Assembly: GCF_003668575.1 (NCBI RefSeq) | Contig: NZ_RCVZ01000021.1 | Coordinates: 20,542 to 56,519 of the forward strand | Direction of reading: 5' to 3' | Source: Falsibacillus albus | GTDB taxonomy: Bacteria; Bacillota; Bacilli; Bacillales; DSM-25281 | Length of the DNA stretch: 35,978 nucleotides | In this document: positions 28,700 through 35,978 of the stretch, piece after piece | How the letters are laid out: every line of letters starts with the position of its first letter | Position numbering within the stretch: the first letter of the stretch is position 1 | The notes under the pieces: model-generated | What the model was told of the DNA's origin: nothing | The model's input: only the letters and a program-made list of their open reading frames with translations | Databases searched by the model: none | Translations under genes and position numbers: made by a program

Positions 28700-29429
28700 A
28701 CAACATTTCCCGCACTTCCTCTGAATATTGGTTATCGTCTGTATGAATGTATAATGGAGGCAAAATTTTTAAATCGGGTCTTCCATCTTTTATTCCTTCG
28801 ATTAGAATTGTATTGGCTTCCTTTCCCATTTTCGGGTAGACAAACCTCAGCCGCTTCGGTTCAATTCGGAATTGGCGCATCAAGGTCAAAATATCCATAA
28901 GCCTTCCGGGACGATGGACAAACGCAGCTTTCCCTCCTTGTTTTAAGAGTCGGCTCGTCACCCGAATGACATCCTCCAAGGTGCATAATATTTCATGCCT
29001 GGCGATGGCCAAATGTTCGTTAGGGTTGATTACTTCCTTGGAAGGGGTGACAAAATACGGTGGATTACACGTAATCGCCTCATATTTACCATGACCAAGC
29101 AGCTCAGGCATATCCTTAATATTCCCATTGATGACATTGATTTGTCCGTCCAGCTGATTGTAATTCACACTCCGCTCTGCCATATCCGACAGCCGCTGCT
29201 GGATCTCGACTGCTGTAATGGGGCATTTCGTCTTCGTACTTAAAATTAACGGAATGACGCCATTTCCTGAACAAAGATCAATAATTTTCCCTTTCCGGAA
29301 TGGCACCTGAGCAAACCTTGCTAACAGGACAGCATCAATCGAAAACGAGAAAACGGTTGGACTTTGGATAATTCTTAAATCCTCTGCTAGTAAGTAATCT
29401 AATCTTTCGTCATTTTTCAGCTGAACCAT
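28686..29429 (-). CDS. yabB: tRNA1(Val) N6-adenine methyltransferase-like YabB
   Basis: A 247-residue SAM-dependent methyltransferase of the TrmN6/YfiC family. Motif I is [16 protein letters not shown] and the adenine-methyltransferase motif NPPY appears in [12 protein letters not shown]. The substrate is inferred from the family. ATG 29429 follows GGAGG by 6 nt; 20 upstream codons run across a terminator-like hairpin and are not used. First gene of yabB-yazA-rsmI. Confidence 0.93.
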   Translation of the reverse strand: MVQLKNDERLDYLLAEDLRIIQSPTVFSFSIDAVLLARFAQVPFRKGKIIDLCSGNGVIPLILSTKTKCPITAVEIQQRLSDMAERSVNYNQLDGQINVINGNIKDMPELLGHGKYEAITCNPPYFVTPSKEVINPNEHLAIARHEILCTLEDVIRVTSRLLKQGGKAAFVHRPGRLMDILTLMRQFRIEPKRLRFVYPKMGKEANTILIEGIKDGRPDLKILPPLYIHTDDNQYSEEVREMLYGDR

Positions 29430-29458
29430 CTCTTGCCTCCAACACAGATAAATAATAT

Positions 29459-29484
29459 AAAAAAAGGCCCGACCCATAGGTGCC
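29459..29484 (-). terminator. terminator between yabA and yabB
   Basis: AGGC-ACC-TATG-GGT and GCCT form a bulged stem on the minus strand, followed by seven T, only 30 nt before the yabB start. It ends the holB-ricT-yabA transcript, or attenuates readthrough into yabB. Confidence 0.6.
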
Positions 29485-29594
29485 TGCACGCTACCTCCAG
29501 AAACTCACTCGCCTAAATGTTCAGCCAGTTGCTCATTCTTTCGAGTTTTGAGATTGGGGTGCATGGCTCCAATATGAGTCAGCCCTGATGATAC
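29459..29594 (-). repeat. terminator-bearing repeat, copy 2 (downstream of yabA)
   Basis: It shares ATGAGTCAGCCC (29574-29585) and a GATTGG..TGCA block with 18412-18512 downstream of sspF. Both elements follow a stop codon on the minus strand and end in a hairpin plus T-run. This copy is longer by about 35 bp. Confidence 0.45.
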
Positions 29595-29595
29595 G

Positions 29596-29973
29596 TTACT
29601 TTTTATTTAAAAAAGACAGGCAGAACAAGCAGTCTTCATCTTTTCGTGGACTTCCAAAATGGACGTTGCAAATATGAAAACCTTCCTGGTAGAGGCGAGC
29701 CAAGTTATCATACCCTTCTCCAATATCCAAGTTGCGATCATCATAGTCACCATCACCATGATCTTTTCGTGATCCATCTCCTGGAGAAGGCTTGCGCTTG
29801 ACGCTCTCCGTCTGTTCCAGTCGGCGTCGCAAATGTTCATTCTCCAGCTGAAGAGAATTATTTTCTTCGATAATTTTGGCAAGATCCTGCTTTAAATCTC
29901 CCAGTTGCTGATATAAATGTCCTATTTGCAGTTCCATATTACTGACTGAATCAAAGAATTCTTTTTTGTCCAC
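29596..29973 (-). CDS. yabA: replication initiation control protein YabA
   Basis: A 125-residue negative regulator of DnaA that bridges DnaA and the DnaN clamp. An N-terminal leucine-zipper coiled coil (about 1-60) leads by a charged linker to a C-terminal zinc domain ([11 protein letters not shown], then [13 protein letters not shown], with the Cys/His ligands). GTG 29973 gives DKKEFFDSV in line with B. subtilis and has GAGGTGG 5-7 nt upstream; the longer frame would overlap ricT. It follows ricT by 13 bp. Confidence 0.94.
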   Translation of the reverse strand: MDKKEFFDSVSNMELQIGHLYQQLGDLKQDLAKIIEENNSLQLENEHLRRRLEQTESVKRKPSPGDGSRKDHGDGDYDDRNLDIGEGYDNLARLYQEGFHICNVHFGSPRKDEDCLFCLSFLNKK

Positions 29974-29986
29974 TGGTTCCACCTCA

Positions 29987-30814
29987 TTAATCTCTTGCTT
30001 GAATCGAAACGGCACCTTCATTCAAAATTTCTTCCAATGTGAATTCAAGAACGCGCTCCTGCTCTGGCAGCTCCACTTGGAGAACCCGTTCCAAAATGTT
30101 AAGCCCTACCACTTTGCCGGTTCCTATAGGAGTCTTGATCGTTTCGCCAAGATCCGGAAGTTCTTCTTTGGCTGCTTCATACTCATCATTCTCATATTTC
30201 AAACAGCACATTAATCGTCCACATAGACCAGAAATTTTTGTTGGGTTTAATGAGAGGTTTTGATCCTTCGCCATCTTTATGGAGACAGGCTCAAAATCCC
30301 CTAAAAACGTTGAACAGCACAACATGCGTCCACATGGACCGATTCCACCCAGCATTTTTGCCTCATCTCTCACACCGATTTGACGCAATTCGATGCGTGT
30401 TCGGAAAATAGCAGCCAAATCTTTTACTAGCTCACGGAAATCTACTCGTCCATCGGCTGTAAAATAAAAAATTACTTTATTACGGTCAAATGTATATTCT
30501 ACATCAACTAGTTTCATTTCCAATTGATGTTCTAAAATCTTTTCGCAGCAAACATCATATGCTTCCTTTGCTGCTGCTTTATTTTCATCCATTACCATAC
30601 GATCCTTATGGTCTGCAATCCGAATGACTTTCTTCAATGGCAGAACTACATCATTTTCGTCTACTTGCTTGCGTTCGACGACAACTTTTCCATGCTCGAC
30701 GCCGCGAGCGGTTTCCACGATGACGTAGCTGTTCTTCTCGATTACAAGGTCACCAGGATCAAAATAATAAATCTTTCCGGCTTTTTTAAATCGAATACCT
30801 ACTACTTTATACAA
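29987..30814 (-). CDS. ricT: RicT (YaaT), PSP1-domain Fe-S protein
   Basis: A 275-residue PSP1-domain protein, same length as in B. subtilis. It forms the RicT-RicA-RicF complex, which carries Fe-S clusters and promotes RNase Y-dependent mRNA maturation, biofilm formation and sporulation. Cluster-binding cysteines are visible in [16 protein letters not shown] and [15 protein letters not shown]. The start overlaps the holB stop by 8 nt, so the genes are coupled. Confidence 0.96.
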   Translation of the reverse strand: MYKVVGIRFKKAGKIYYFDPGDLVIEKNSYVIVETARGVEHGKVVVERKQVDENDVVLPLKKVIRIADHKDRMVMDENKAAAKEAYDVCCEKILEHQLEMKLVDVEYTFDRNKVIFYFTADGRVDFRELVKDLAAIFRTRIELRQIGVRDEAKMLGGIGPCGRMLCCSTFLGDFEPVSIKMAKDQNLSLNPTKISGLCGRLMCCLKYENDEYEAAKEELPDLGETIKTPIGTGKVVGLNILERVLQVELPEQERVLEFTLEEILNEGAVSIQARD

Positions 30815-31811
30815 AAGAAGATCCCCCCTGCAATTCTAGCACAAGCTGTTCCAACAGTAGCTGAGGATTCATATTTGAAATTAATTTCCGTTTTGCTTCT
30901 AAAATGGCTGTCATTTGATCCGATAATTGGCGTGCTGAGGTATGAAGCGCATCCGCTTCCAGCTGCTGGCGGTAATCTGGAAAAACTAGCTGTTCTCCCC
31001 TGTCTATTTGTATATAAAGAAGATCCTTATAGATAAGAAGAAGTAATTCCAACCCGCGTTCAATTTGCGATTTTTCTTTGAAATGCGCAAACCATTCATC
31101 CTGTAAACCTACCATGGCTTGAAGCGGGCTTTTTTTAAGGCCTTCATATAATTTTAACACTATTTTTCTAGCTTGTGCAAACCACTCTTCACTGTTTAGC
31201 TGCATTGCTTCATCAAAATTATTTGTCAAACTTGCCAGTAAGGGAGCCATATGGGGATGGACACCCTCTTTTTGGAGATTATCCTTTAGAATTTCAGGCG
31301 GAAGCGGCCTGAAATTGATTAATTGACAACGCGATATGATGGTAGGAAGAATCCTGTGCACCTGTTCTGTGAGAAGGATTGCCATCGTTTCCGCGTGTGG
31401 CTCTTCCAAAAATTTCAATAAACTGTTTGCCGCATTCACCGTCATTTTATCAGCATGGACGATGATATATAGTTTTTTATTGGATTCAACCCCAGTCTTG
31501 CTGAATTCTGCTTGAAGTTCCTGAATTTGTCCCTTTTTAATCGACAACCCATCAGGTTCAATCACATGAACATCCGGATGGTTGCCATGATTGATCCTTT
31601 TACAGTTTATACATTGTTCACAGGGAATATAACGTCCAATGGGATCATCACAAAATAGACTTTTCGCAAACAGGTAGCCTGCTTCCCTTTTTCCTGTCCC
31701 TCTTTCTCCATCAAATAAGTAGGCATGGGCTACACGGTTCTTTTCAAGACTGTTTTCAATCATTTTCATGGCTACGGGCTGGACCGTTTTGAATTGCTCC
31801 CATGTCTTCAT
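30807..31811 (-). CDS. holB: DNA polymerase III delta-prime subunit HolB
   Basis: Clamp-loader subunit of about 334 residues. It has GERGTGK at 35-41 (a P-loop-like motif), a zinc module around Cys54, Cys64, Cys67 and Cys70, the block DGLSIKKGQIQELQ, AANSLLKFLEEP and the ISRC sensor motif. ATG 31811 is chosen; a GTG four codons earlier (31823) is an alternative that overlaps the ruined yaaR tail. Upstream AGGGTGAG is the only visible ribosome site. yaaT follows with overlap. Confidence 0.94.
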   Translation of the reverse strand: MKTWEQFKTVQPVAMKMIENSLEKNRVAHAYLFDGERGTGKREAGYLFAKSLFCDDPIGRYIPCEQCINCKRINHGNHPDVHVIEPDGLSIKKGQIQELQAEFSKTGVESNKKLYIIVHADKMTVNAANSLLKFLEEPHAETMAILLTEQVHRILPTIISRCQLINFRPLPPEILKDNLQKEGVHPHMAPLLASLTNNFDEAMQLNSEEWFAQARKIVLKLYEGLKKSPLQAMVGLQDEWFAHFKEKSQIERGLELLLLIYKDLLYIQIDRGEQLVFPDYRQQLEADALHTSARQLSDQMTAILEAKRKLISNMNPQLLLEQLVLELQGGSSFV

Positions 31812-31819
31812 ACTTCTAA

Positions 31820-32043
31820 TCACTCACCCTGTCCTTTTATTTCTCCTATTTTACTTAATACATCTATGGATTTTTTTCTTTATCCAATAACGTCTCGGTC
31901 AAACCGACGAGTTCTTGATCAATGGTTTCGACGATTTTTAATTTCCTGCCCTTGCCGAATTGATTTGGGCACATTTACTCCGGCAAATGTTGCCTACCAG
32001 GTGTGCGATGGGAATCGTCCGCTTCTTGGACGAAGTTTCCTCA
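31820..32043 (-). pseudogene. yaaR: degraded yaaR (DUF327)
   Basis: Directly after darA, where intact yaaR (about 146 codons) lies in B. subtilis, only scraps remain. From 31965 the minus strand encodes NQFGKGRKLKIVETIDQELV then GLTETLLDKEK, matching the YaaR C-terminal half. At a run of seven A (31871-31877 on the plus strand as T) the frame breaks, and one base over it continues KSIDVLSKIGEIKG, again YaaR, before running off as QGE-stop instead of the usual LLINLYT. The N-terminal half and start are missing, and a near-palindromic GGCAACATTT...AAATGTGCCC precedes the fragment. Confidence 0.85.
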
Positions 32044-32376
<333 letters not shown>

Positions 32377-32414
32377 TCATTCCTCCAGAATTTTTCCGAA
32401 ATGTCTTATAGTCT

Positions 32415-32423
32415 ATTATATCA
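32415..32423 (-). promoter_or_regulatory. extended -10 element upstream of darA
   Basis: TGATATAAT on the minus strand (hexamer 32415-32420) is a perfect extended -10 about 40 bp before the darA ATG. No convincing -35 accompanies it. It would let darA-holB be transcribed independently of tmk. Confidence 0.45.
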
Positions 32424-32537
32424 ATAATTTAAGTTGTATACATGTATTCTTCAGGGCCATAGAGAAACCCTGCAAAAACCGAAAAGCGGAGCTGGCCCTA
32501 ACTGCATAAAAAAGTAAAGAAAATCTGTATTCCTTTT

Positions 32538-32572
32538 AAAAAAAGCCTCGAAGAAATGATCGCTTCGAGGCT
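32538..32572 (-). terminator. terminator between tmk and darA
   Basis: AGCCTCGAAG and CTTCGAGGCT pair on the minus strand around about 9 nt, followed by seven T. It is 236 bp past the tmk stop, with a family A repeat in between. Confidence 0.88.
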
Positions 32573-32632
32573 CCACCATTCATTTATCGGTTTGAATAAG
32601 ACTTTTAGCAAGGGGATTTTTCTAAGTGTGAT

Positions 32633-32706
32633 GTTGATTGGAGCGGTAGGTGCGAGACTCCGGAGGGCTAGGGCGGGCCAGGTGAGACCCTGCAGCTAAA
32701 ACCAAC
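32633..32706. repeat. dispersed repeat family A, 74-bp copy
   Basis: Begins GTTGATTGGAGCGG, continues GTGCGAGACTCCGGAGGGC and ends AACCAAC. The first 36 bp, read in reverse, match the right end of the copy at 35774-35954 with very few differences. It lies between tmk and its probable terminator. Confidence 0.7.
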
Positions 32707-32807
32707 TATGCACACCCTTTTTTGAATAGCAACAAACCTTACGATAACAGCCTTTAGCAAAGATGAATCCGTGGATGATTCAGGTTAAACGGATTCAATC
32801 AAATCAT

Positions 32808-33446
32808 TTATTTTCCGTGTGCACGGATAATTTCTTTGAAAGTCTGTTTTGCTTGCTCATAAACTTGTTCAAATGTACCTGAAGCATCAATTTTGTGCAT
32901 TCGATCTGCGAATTTGTCCAATAAGATTTCATACCCTTCACACACTTTATGATGGAAATCGATTGCTTCCAAATCTAAACGGTTTACTTCCCGGCCTTTA
33001 TGCATCTCAATTCTTTTAAGTCCCTGTTCAGGCTCAATATCAAAATAGAGCGTGGCATCAGGCATCATTTCCTGTGTGGCAAACAGGTTCATTTCATATA
33101 CTTCGTCAATGCCAAGGCCGCGTGCATATCCTTGATAGGCCAGTGAACTGTCGATAAATCGATCACATAGCACAATTGCTCCACTTTCAAGGGCTGGTCT
33201 TACTTTTTCAACCAAATGCTGCCTTCTTGCTGCGGCATATAAAAGCGCCTCTGTGCGTGCGTCCATCTCAGTATTCTTTGGATCGAGGATCACTTCGCGG
33301 ACTTTTTCCGCTATTGAAATACCACCCGGCTCCCTAGTCAGGAGAATCGGGTAGCCCTTATCTGAAAATTCCTTTGCGAGCCGATTCAATATGGATGTTT
33401 TTCCGGCACCCTCGGGCCCTTCACCTGTAATAAAAATTCCTTTCAT
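32808..33446 (-). CDS. tmk: thymidylate kinase
   Basis: Converts dTMP to dTDP. A 212-residue P-loop kinase with [11 protein letters not shown] at 8-18, TREPGG near 37, the DRX motif [18 protein letters not shown] and the LID region KGREVNRLD. Upstream is a GGAGGT ribosome site about 6 nt from the ATG. It follows yaaO by about 108 bp, and its transcript probably ends at the terminator before darA. Confidence 0.97.
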   Translation of the reverse strand: MKGIFITGEGPEGAGKTSILNRLAKEFSDKGYPILLTREPGGISIAEKVREVILDPKNTEMDARTEALLYAAARRQHLVEKVRPALESGAIVLCDRFIDSSLAYQGYARGLGIDEVYEMNLFATQEMMPDATLYFDIEPEQGLKRIEMHKGREVNRLDLEAIDFHHKVCEGYEILLDKFADRMHKIDASGTFEQVYEQAKQTFKEIIRAHGK

Positions 33447-33554
33447 CGTTAAACCTCCGAACCTTCTTCTAACTTCATGTCCTCTCAGTATACTATATCT
33501 TTTTCTTCAGGACCTTTCATTCCCAATAAAATTCATATCTAAATCAGCACTCTT

Positions 33555-34988
33555 TCAGAGCTGGTCAAATACCGCAATCTTGCCTTCTTTTAAGCGGTGT
33601 TCTCCTTGAAAATGAGCACCTGAATTCTTGTAACTTTTCAACGCAGTCAATTGTTCAATTCCTATTCTTTCTCCTGGAAGCAGCAGAGGGATTCCCGGAG
33701 GATAAGGAATAACCATTTTCGCTGATATTCTCCCTACTGCTTCTTCTAGTTTGCACCATGAGAATTCTCGATTGATGGTTTCTTTGAAGGGCATGTCCAG
33801 CAGTTGATAGGATGTCCCGACTTCAATATTATTTCCCGAAAGTTTTGTTATGCCCTTTGATCCTTGCATGGCCATTTCCCACTTCTCAACAATTTCATTT
33901 ATCTGATAGCAGTCCCCTGACTTCAACAGCGGAAAAATAAGCAAAACCTGAAGTGGATCTGCCAGCTCTACATCTATTCCATGTCCCTCCAGCCTCTTTT
34001 GGACATCATAGCCTGATAAGCCATTGACTCGTACCGTTATTTTCAATGGGTCCTGCTCTGCACCATTGTCGAGAATCTGAACGCCCTGTACTTTTGTCAG
34101 GCCATCCACCAATTGCTGCTTCATTTTCAAGGTATACAGAATATCCATTCGATCCATTCCTGCGAGATAGGCCCTTGAAATGTCCAGCGATGCCATGATC
34201 GGATATGAAGGACTGCTTGACTGCAAAGAGGACAAATAAAACTCGATTTTCTTTATTGGTACTCCATCGTTCTGGATGTGCAGAAACGACCCCATTGTCA
34301 TCGCCGGAAGCGTTTTGTGGGCAGACTGCACAACGACATCTGCCCCCAGCTCCATTGAAGATTGAGGAAAAGGGCTGCCTATACGAAAATGGGCGCCATG
34401 AGCCTCATCTACTAGTACATAGGATCCCATTTCATGGCAAATATCAATCAATTCTTCGATATTATATGTAAGTCCGTAATAATTCGGATAAGTAAATATG
34501 CATGCCTTTACTTGAGGGAATTCTCGATAGGCATCCCTCAATGCTTGAGGTTCGACCCCTACCGGCACTTCCCATTCCTCATGAATGGAGGGTTTTAGGA
34601 ATACAGGCGTGACATTTCTGATCATTAATGCATGGAGGATGGATTTATGGCAATTCCGTTGTACAAATACAATATCCCCTTCTTCACACACTCCCATAAT
34701 CATCGCCAGATTTCCGACCGTGGAGCCGTTGACCAAAAAGAAGCTTTTATATGAATGGTAAAGCCCCGATAAAAGATCTGCCGCCTGAGCAATGACACCT
34801 TCTGGGGAATGAAAGTCATCCAATCCATTTAATTCAGTGACATCGAAGGCCAAAAACTTCTTGAAGCGGTCATCTATCCATTTTGGAAGAAAATTTCCAT
34901 TTTTATGACCGGGTACATGGAAAGATTGTGGATGCCTGTTCAAATGATTGATTAATGCCTCATATATAGGGATTTGATCTTGATTCAT
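33555..34988 (-). CDS. yaaO: Orn/Lys/Arg decarboxylase-family protein YaaO
   Basis: A PLP-dependent fold-type I decarboxylase of 477 residues, close in length to B. subtilis YaaO (480). HVPGHKNG is at 24-31, the substrate/PLP region LVNGSTVGN near 85-93, the PLP-ring Asp194 in VDEAHGAH, and the Schiff-base Lys225 in QSAHKTLPAM. The substrate (Lys, Arg or Orn) cannot be told from sequence. CAGGAG lies 10-12 nt before the ATG. In B. subtilis xpaC and yaaN lie between csfB and this gene; here they do not. Confidence 0.93.
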   Translation of the reverse strand: MNQDQIPIYEALINHLNRHPQSFHVPGHKNGNFLPKWIDDRFKKFLAFDVTELNGLDDFHSPEGVIAQAADLLSGLYHSYKSFFLVNGSTVGNLAMIMGVCEEGDIVFVQRNCHKSILHALMIRNVTPVFLKPSIHEEWEVPVGVEPQALRDAYREFPQVKACIFTYPNYYGLTYNIEELIDICHEMGSYVLVDEAHGAHFRIGSPFPQSSMELGADVVVQSAHKTLPAMTMGSFLHIQNDGVPIKKIEFYLSSLQSSSPSYPIMASLDISRAYLAGMDRMDILYTLKMKQQLVDGLTKVQGVQILDNGAEQDPLKITVRVNGLSGYDVQKRLEGHGIDVELADPLQVLLIFPLLKSGDCYQINEIVEKWEMAMQGSKGITKLSGNNIEVGTSYQLLDMPFKETINREFSWCKLEEAVGRISAKMVIPYPPGIPLLLPGERIGIEQLTALKSYKNSGAHFQGEHRLKEGKIAVFDQL

Positions 34989-35076
34989 TTTCTTTCACTC
35001 CTGCAGCTTTCTTCTTACCTGATTGTACACCACATGGAGAAGGGAAAAAAGAGAAACTCCCTTGGGTTCGGGCATG

Positions 35077-35110
35077 AAAAAACCAAGCAGTTTTCTCTAT
35101 GCTTGGTTTT
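35077..35110 (-). terminator. csfB terminator overlapping its stop codon
   Basis: AAACCAAGCA and TGCTTGGTTT pair on the minus strand around a 10-nt loop, followed by T-rich sequence. The csfB stop codon overlaps the outer end of the stem. Confidence 0.85.
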
Positions 35111-35327
35111 AAGAATATATTTCCGGAGTCGTGATTTTTTTTAATTGATTAATATAATATTTGTATTTTGGATCCTTTGTATCTGTATGAACCATGTCTT
35201 CCTCGCAATCCCTGCAGATAAAAGAAGTGTAGAGATGTATCCCTTTTGACTTATGCTCTTCACAAACAATACAAGCTTCCCCGACTTTATACTTTGAAAC
35301 CAAAGCACTCAATTCCTCCACCTCCAT
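35109..35327 (-). CDS. csfB: anti-sigma factor CsfB (Gin)
   Basis: A zinc-ribbon-like protein of about 72 residues with CIVCEEHKSKGIHLYTSF and CRDCEE (two CxxC pairs), ending in YYINQLKKITTPEIYS. CsfB inhibits sigma-G (and sigma-E) to keep compartment-specific expression during sporulation. The start is uncertain: ATG 35327 follows AGGG closely, ATG 35348 gives 79 residues, and an internal TTG after GGAGG would give a protein nearer the 64 residues of B. subtilis. I could not identify its forespore promoter. Confidence 0.88.
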   Translation of the reverse strand: MEVEELSALVSKYKVGEACIVCEEHKSKGIHLYTSFICRDCEEDMVHTDTKDPKYKYYINQLKKITTPEIYS

Positions 35328-35484
35328 ACACCCTAGTCTGCCCCGCATACCCCTATTGTATACACAATTTCAGCAATTCAAATAGACTGAAAATGAACAC
35401 TCTGTATAGTGTATGTAACCTGAATTTTGTCTGTGTTTGTCTAGAAAAGATTTCTCAAATTCATTGTTTTTGAGTAATTCGCAG

Positions 35485-35640
35485 CGGGGTTGATCTGAGG
35501 TGCGGAAAGCTTGATATGCGGTGGGGTGATCAAAGAGAGACGAGTTTGTCGAGATATGTAGAATAATCGATATATTGAGATTTTCGCAGATATCTTGGTG
35601 GTTTTCCAAGAGAAAATGTGCTCCTCGGAACGTTTAGGGG
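35485..35640. repeat. degenerate GATATAT-type repeats upstream of csfB
   Basis: TCGAGATATGTAG, TCGATATATTGAG and TTCGCAGATATCTTG follow each other at about 17-20 bp steps after a GGGTTGATC...GGTGCGG block. Both features recall the element at 15290-15722. More decayed than that copy. Confidence 0.4.
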
Positions 35641-35773
35641 AAATTTGCGGCTATTCTTATGGTGTTTTGTCTCCATAAGAGAAATGAAGACCGTTTTTTC
35701 ATCATATTTGGTGTTTTTCAATCAGGATCTTTTGTAATCTTGGTGTTTGATAAATAAGCGATTGGATGGAAGG

Positions 35774-35954
35774 GTTGATTTCCGCGGAAGGATGCTCGCT
35801 TTCCGAGCGGCCTCGCACGAAGAAAAATGCCTGGCATTTTTCGAGGACGTGCCGAACTTAATCGAACATCCGCCCTATACCTCCTCGCTTCGCTGCGGGG
35901 TCTCACCTATCCCGCTGAGCCCTCCGGAGTCTCGCACCTTCCGCTCCGATCAAC
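35774..35954. repeat. dispersed repeat family A, longest copy (181 bp)
   Basis: Bounded by GTTGAT and ATCAAC as inverted ends. Left arm TTTCCGCGGAAGGATGCTCG, right arm CCGGAGTCTCGCACC then TTCCGCTCCGATCAAC. The centre (35815-35852) is a long inverted repeat, GCACG...CGTGC around GAAAAATGCC-T-GGCATTTTTC. No reading frame of note. Repeats with these ends are common between genes in Bacillaceae. Confidence 0.7.
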
Positions 35955-35978
35955 TGCTTTTTTTAACAAATAAACAGT

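Larger units (their letters stand above)
35328..35978. other. gene-free right end of the window
   Basis: About 650 bp with no gene I can support. It holds the csfB upstream region, a degenerate GATATAT-type repeat stretch and the long family A repeat. Open frames of 60-80 codons on both strands lack ribosome sites and known motifs. Confidence 0.6.

Overview
This window is a stretch of core chromosome from an endospore-forming, low-GC Gram-positive bacterium of the Bacillaceae. Three things support that: the proteins resemble Bacillus subtilis orthologues closely, sporulation genes are dense (csfB, yabG, sspF, spoVG, fin, spoVT, yabP, yabQ), and gene order follows the origin-proximal yaa/yab region of B. 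subtilis read in reverse. A perfect parS site fits an origin-proximal position. Species cannot be fixed from the sequence alone. Except for abrB, every recognised gene is on the minus strand, so transcription runs from right to left.

Layout from right (upstream) to left: a repeat-rich gap (about 35.3-36.0 kb); csfB and the decarboxylase gene yaaO; tmk; the c-di-AMP receptor gene darA (yaaQ) followed by a decayed yaaR; holB-ricT-yabA; trmN6-like yabB, yazA and rsmI; divergent abrB (+) and metS; tatD-like yabD; yabE; rnmV-ksgA; yabG; veg; sspF; ispE; purR-ridA; spoVG; glmU-prs; ctc; pth; fin; mfd; spoVT; yabM-yabN-yabO; yabP-yabQ-divIC-yabR. Relative to B. subtilis, xpaC and yaaN are absent between csfB and yaaO, and yaaR is a wreck.

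The genes mix housekeeping (DNA replication and repair, rRNA/tRNA processing, translation, nucleotide and wall precursors, isoprenoids) with developmental control. Regulatory sites can be read directly: tandem Spo0A boxes at abrB and further boxes nearby, a sigma-H promoter with AT-rich upstream DNA at spoVG, a sigma-B promoter at ctc, forespore-type promoters at fin and spoVT, a sigma-E-like -10 at yabP, a sigma-K-like promoter at yabG, tandem sigma-A promoters at veg, a PurBox pair inside the purR promoter, and consensus sigma-A promoters at yabE and abrB. Most transcription units end in clear intrinsic terminators, several of which overlap the stop codon.

I found no novel defence, mobile or biosynthetic system. 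The observations most worth a second look are: the degraded yaaR between darA and holB; a possible leader-peptide attenuator ahead of metS, in which a Met codon abuts a terminator stem; a parS site in the loop of the metS terminator; and several families of short dispersed intergenic repeats, including a degenerate array built on GATATATC.
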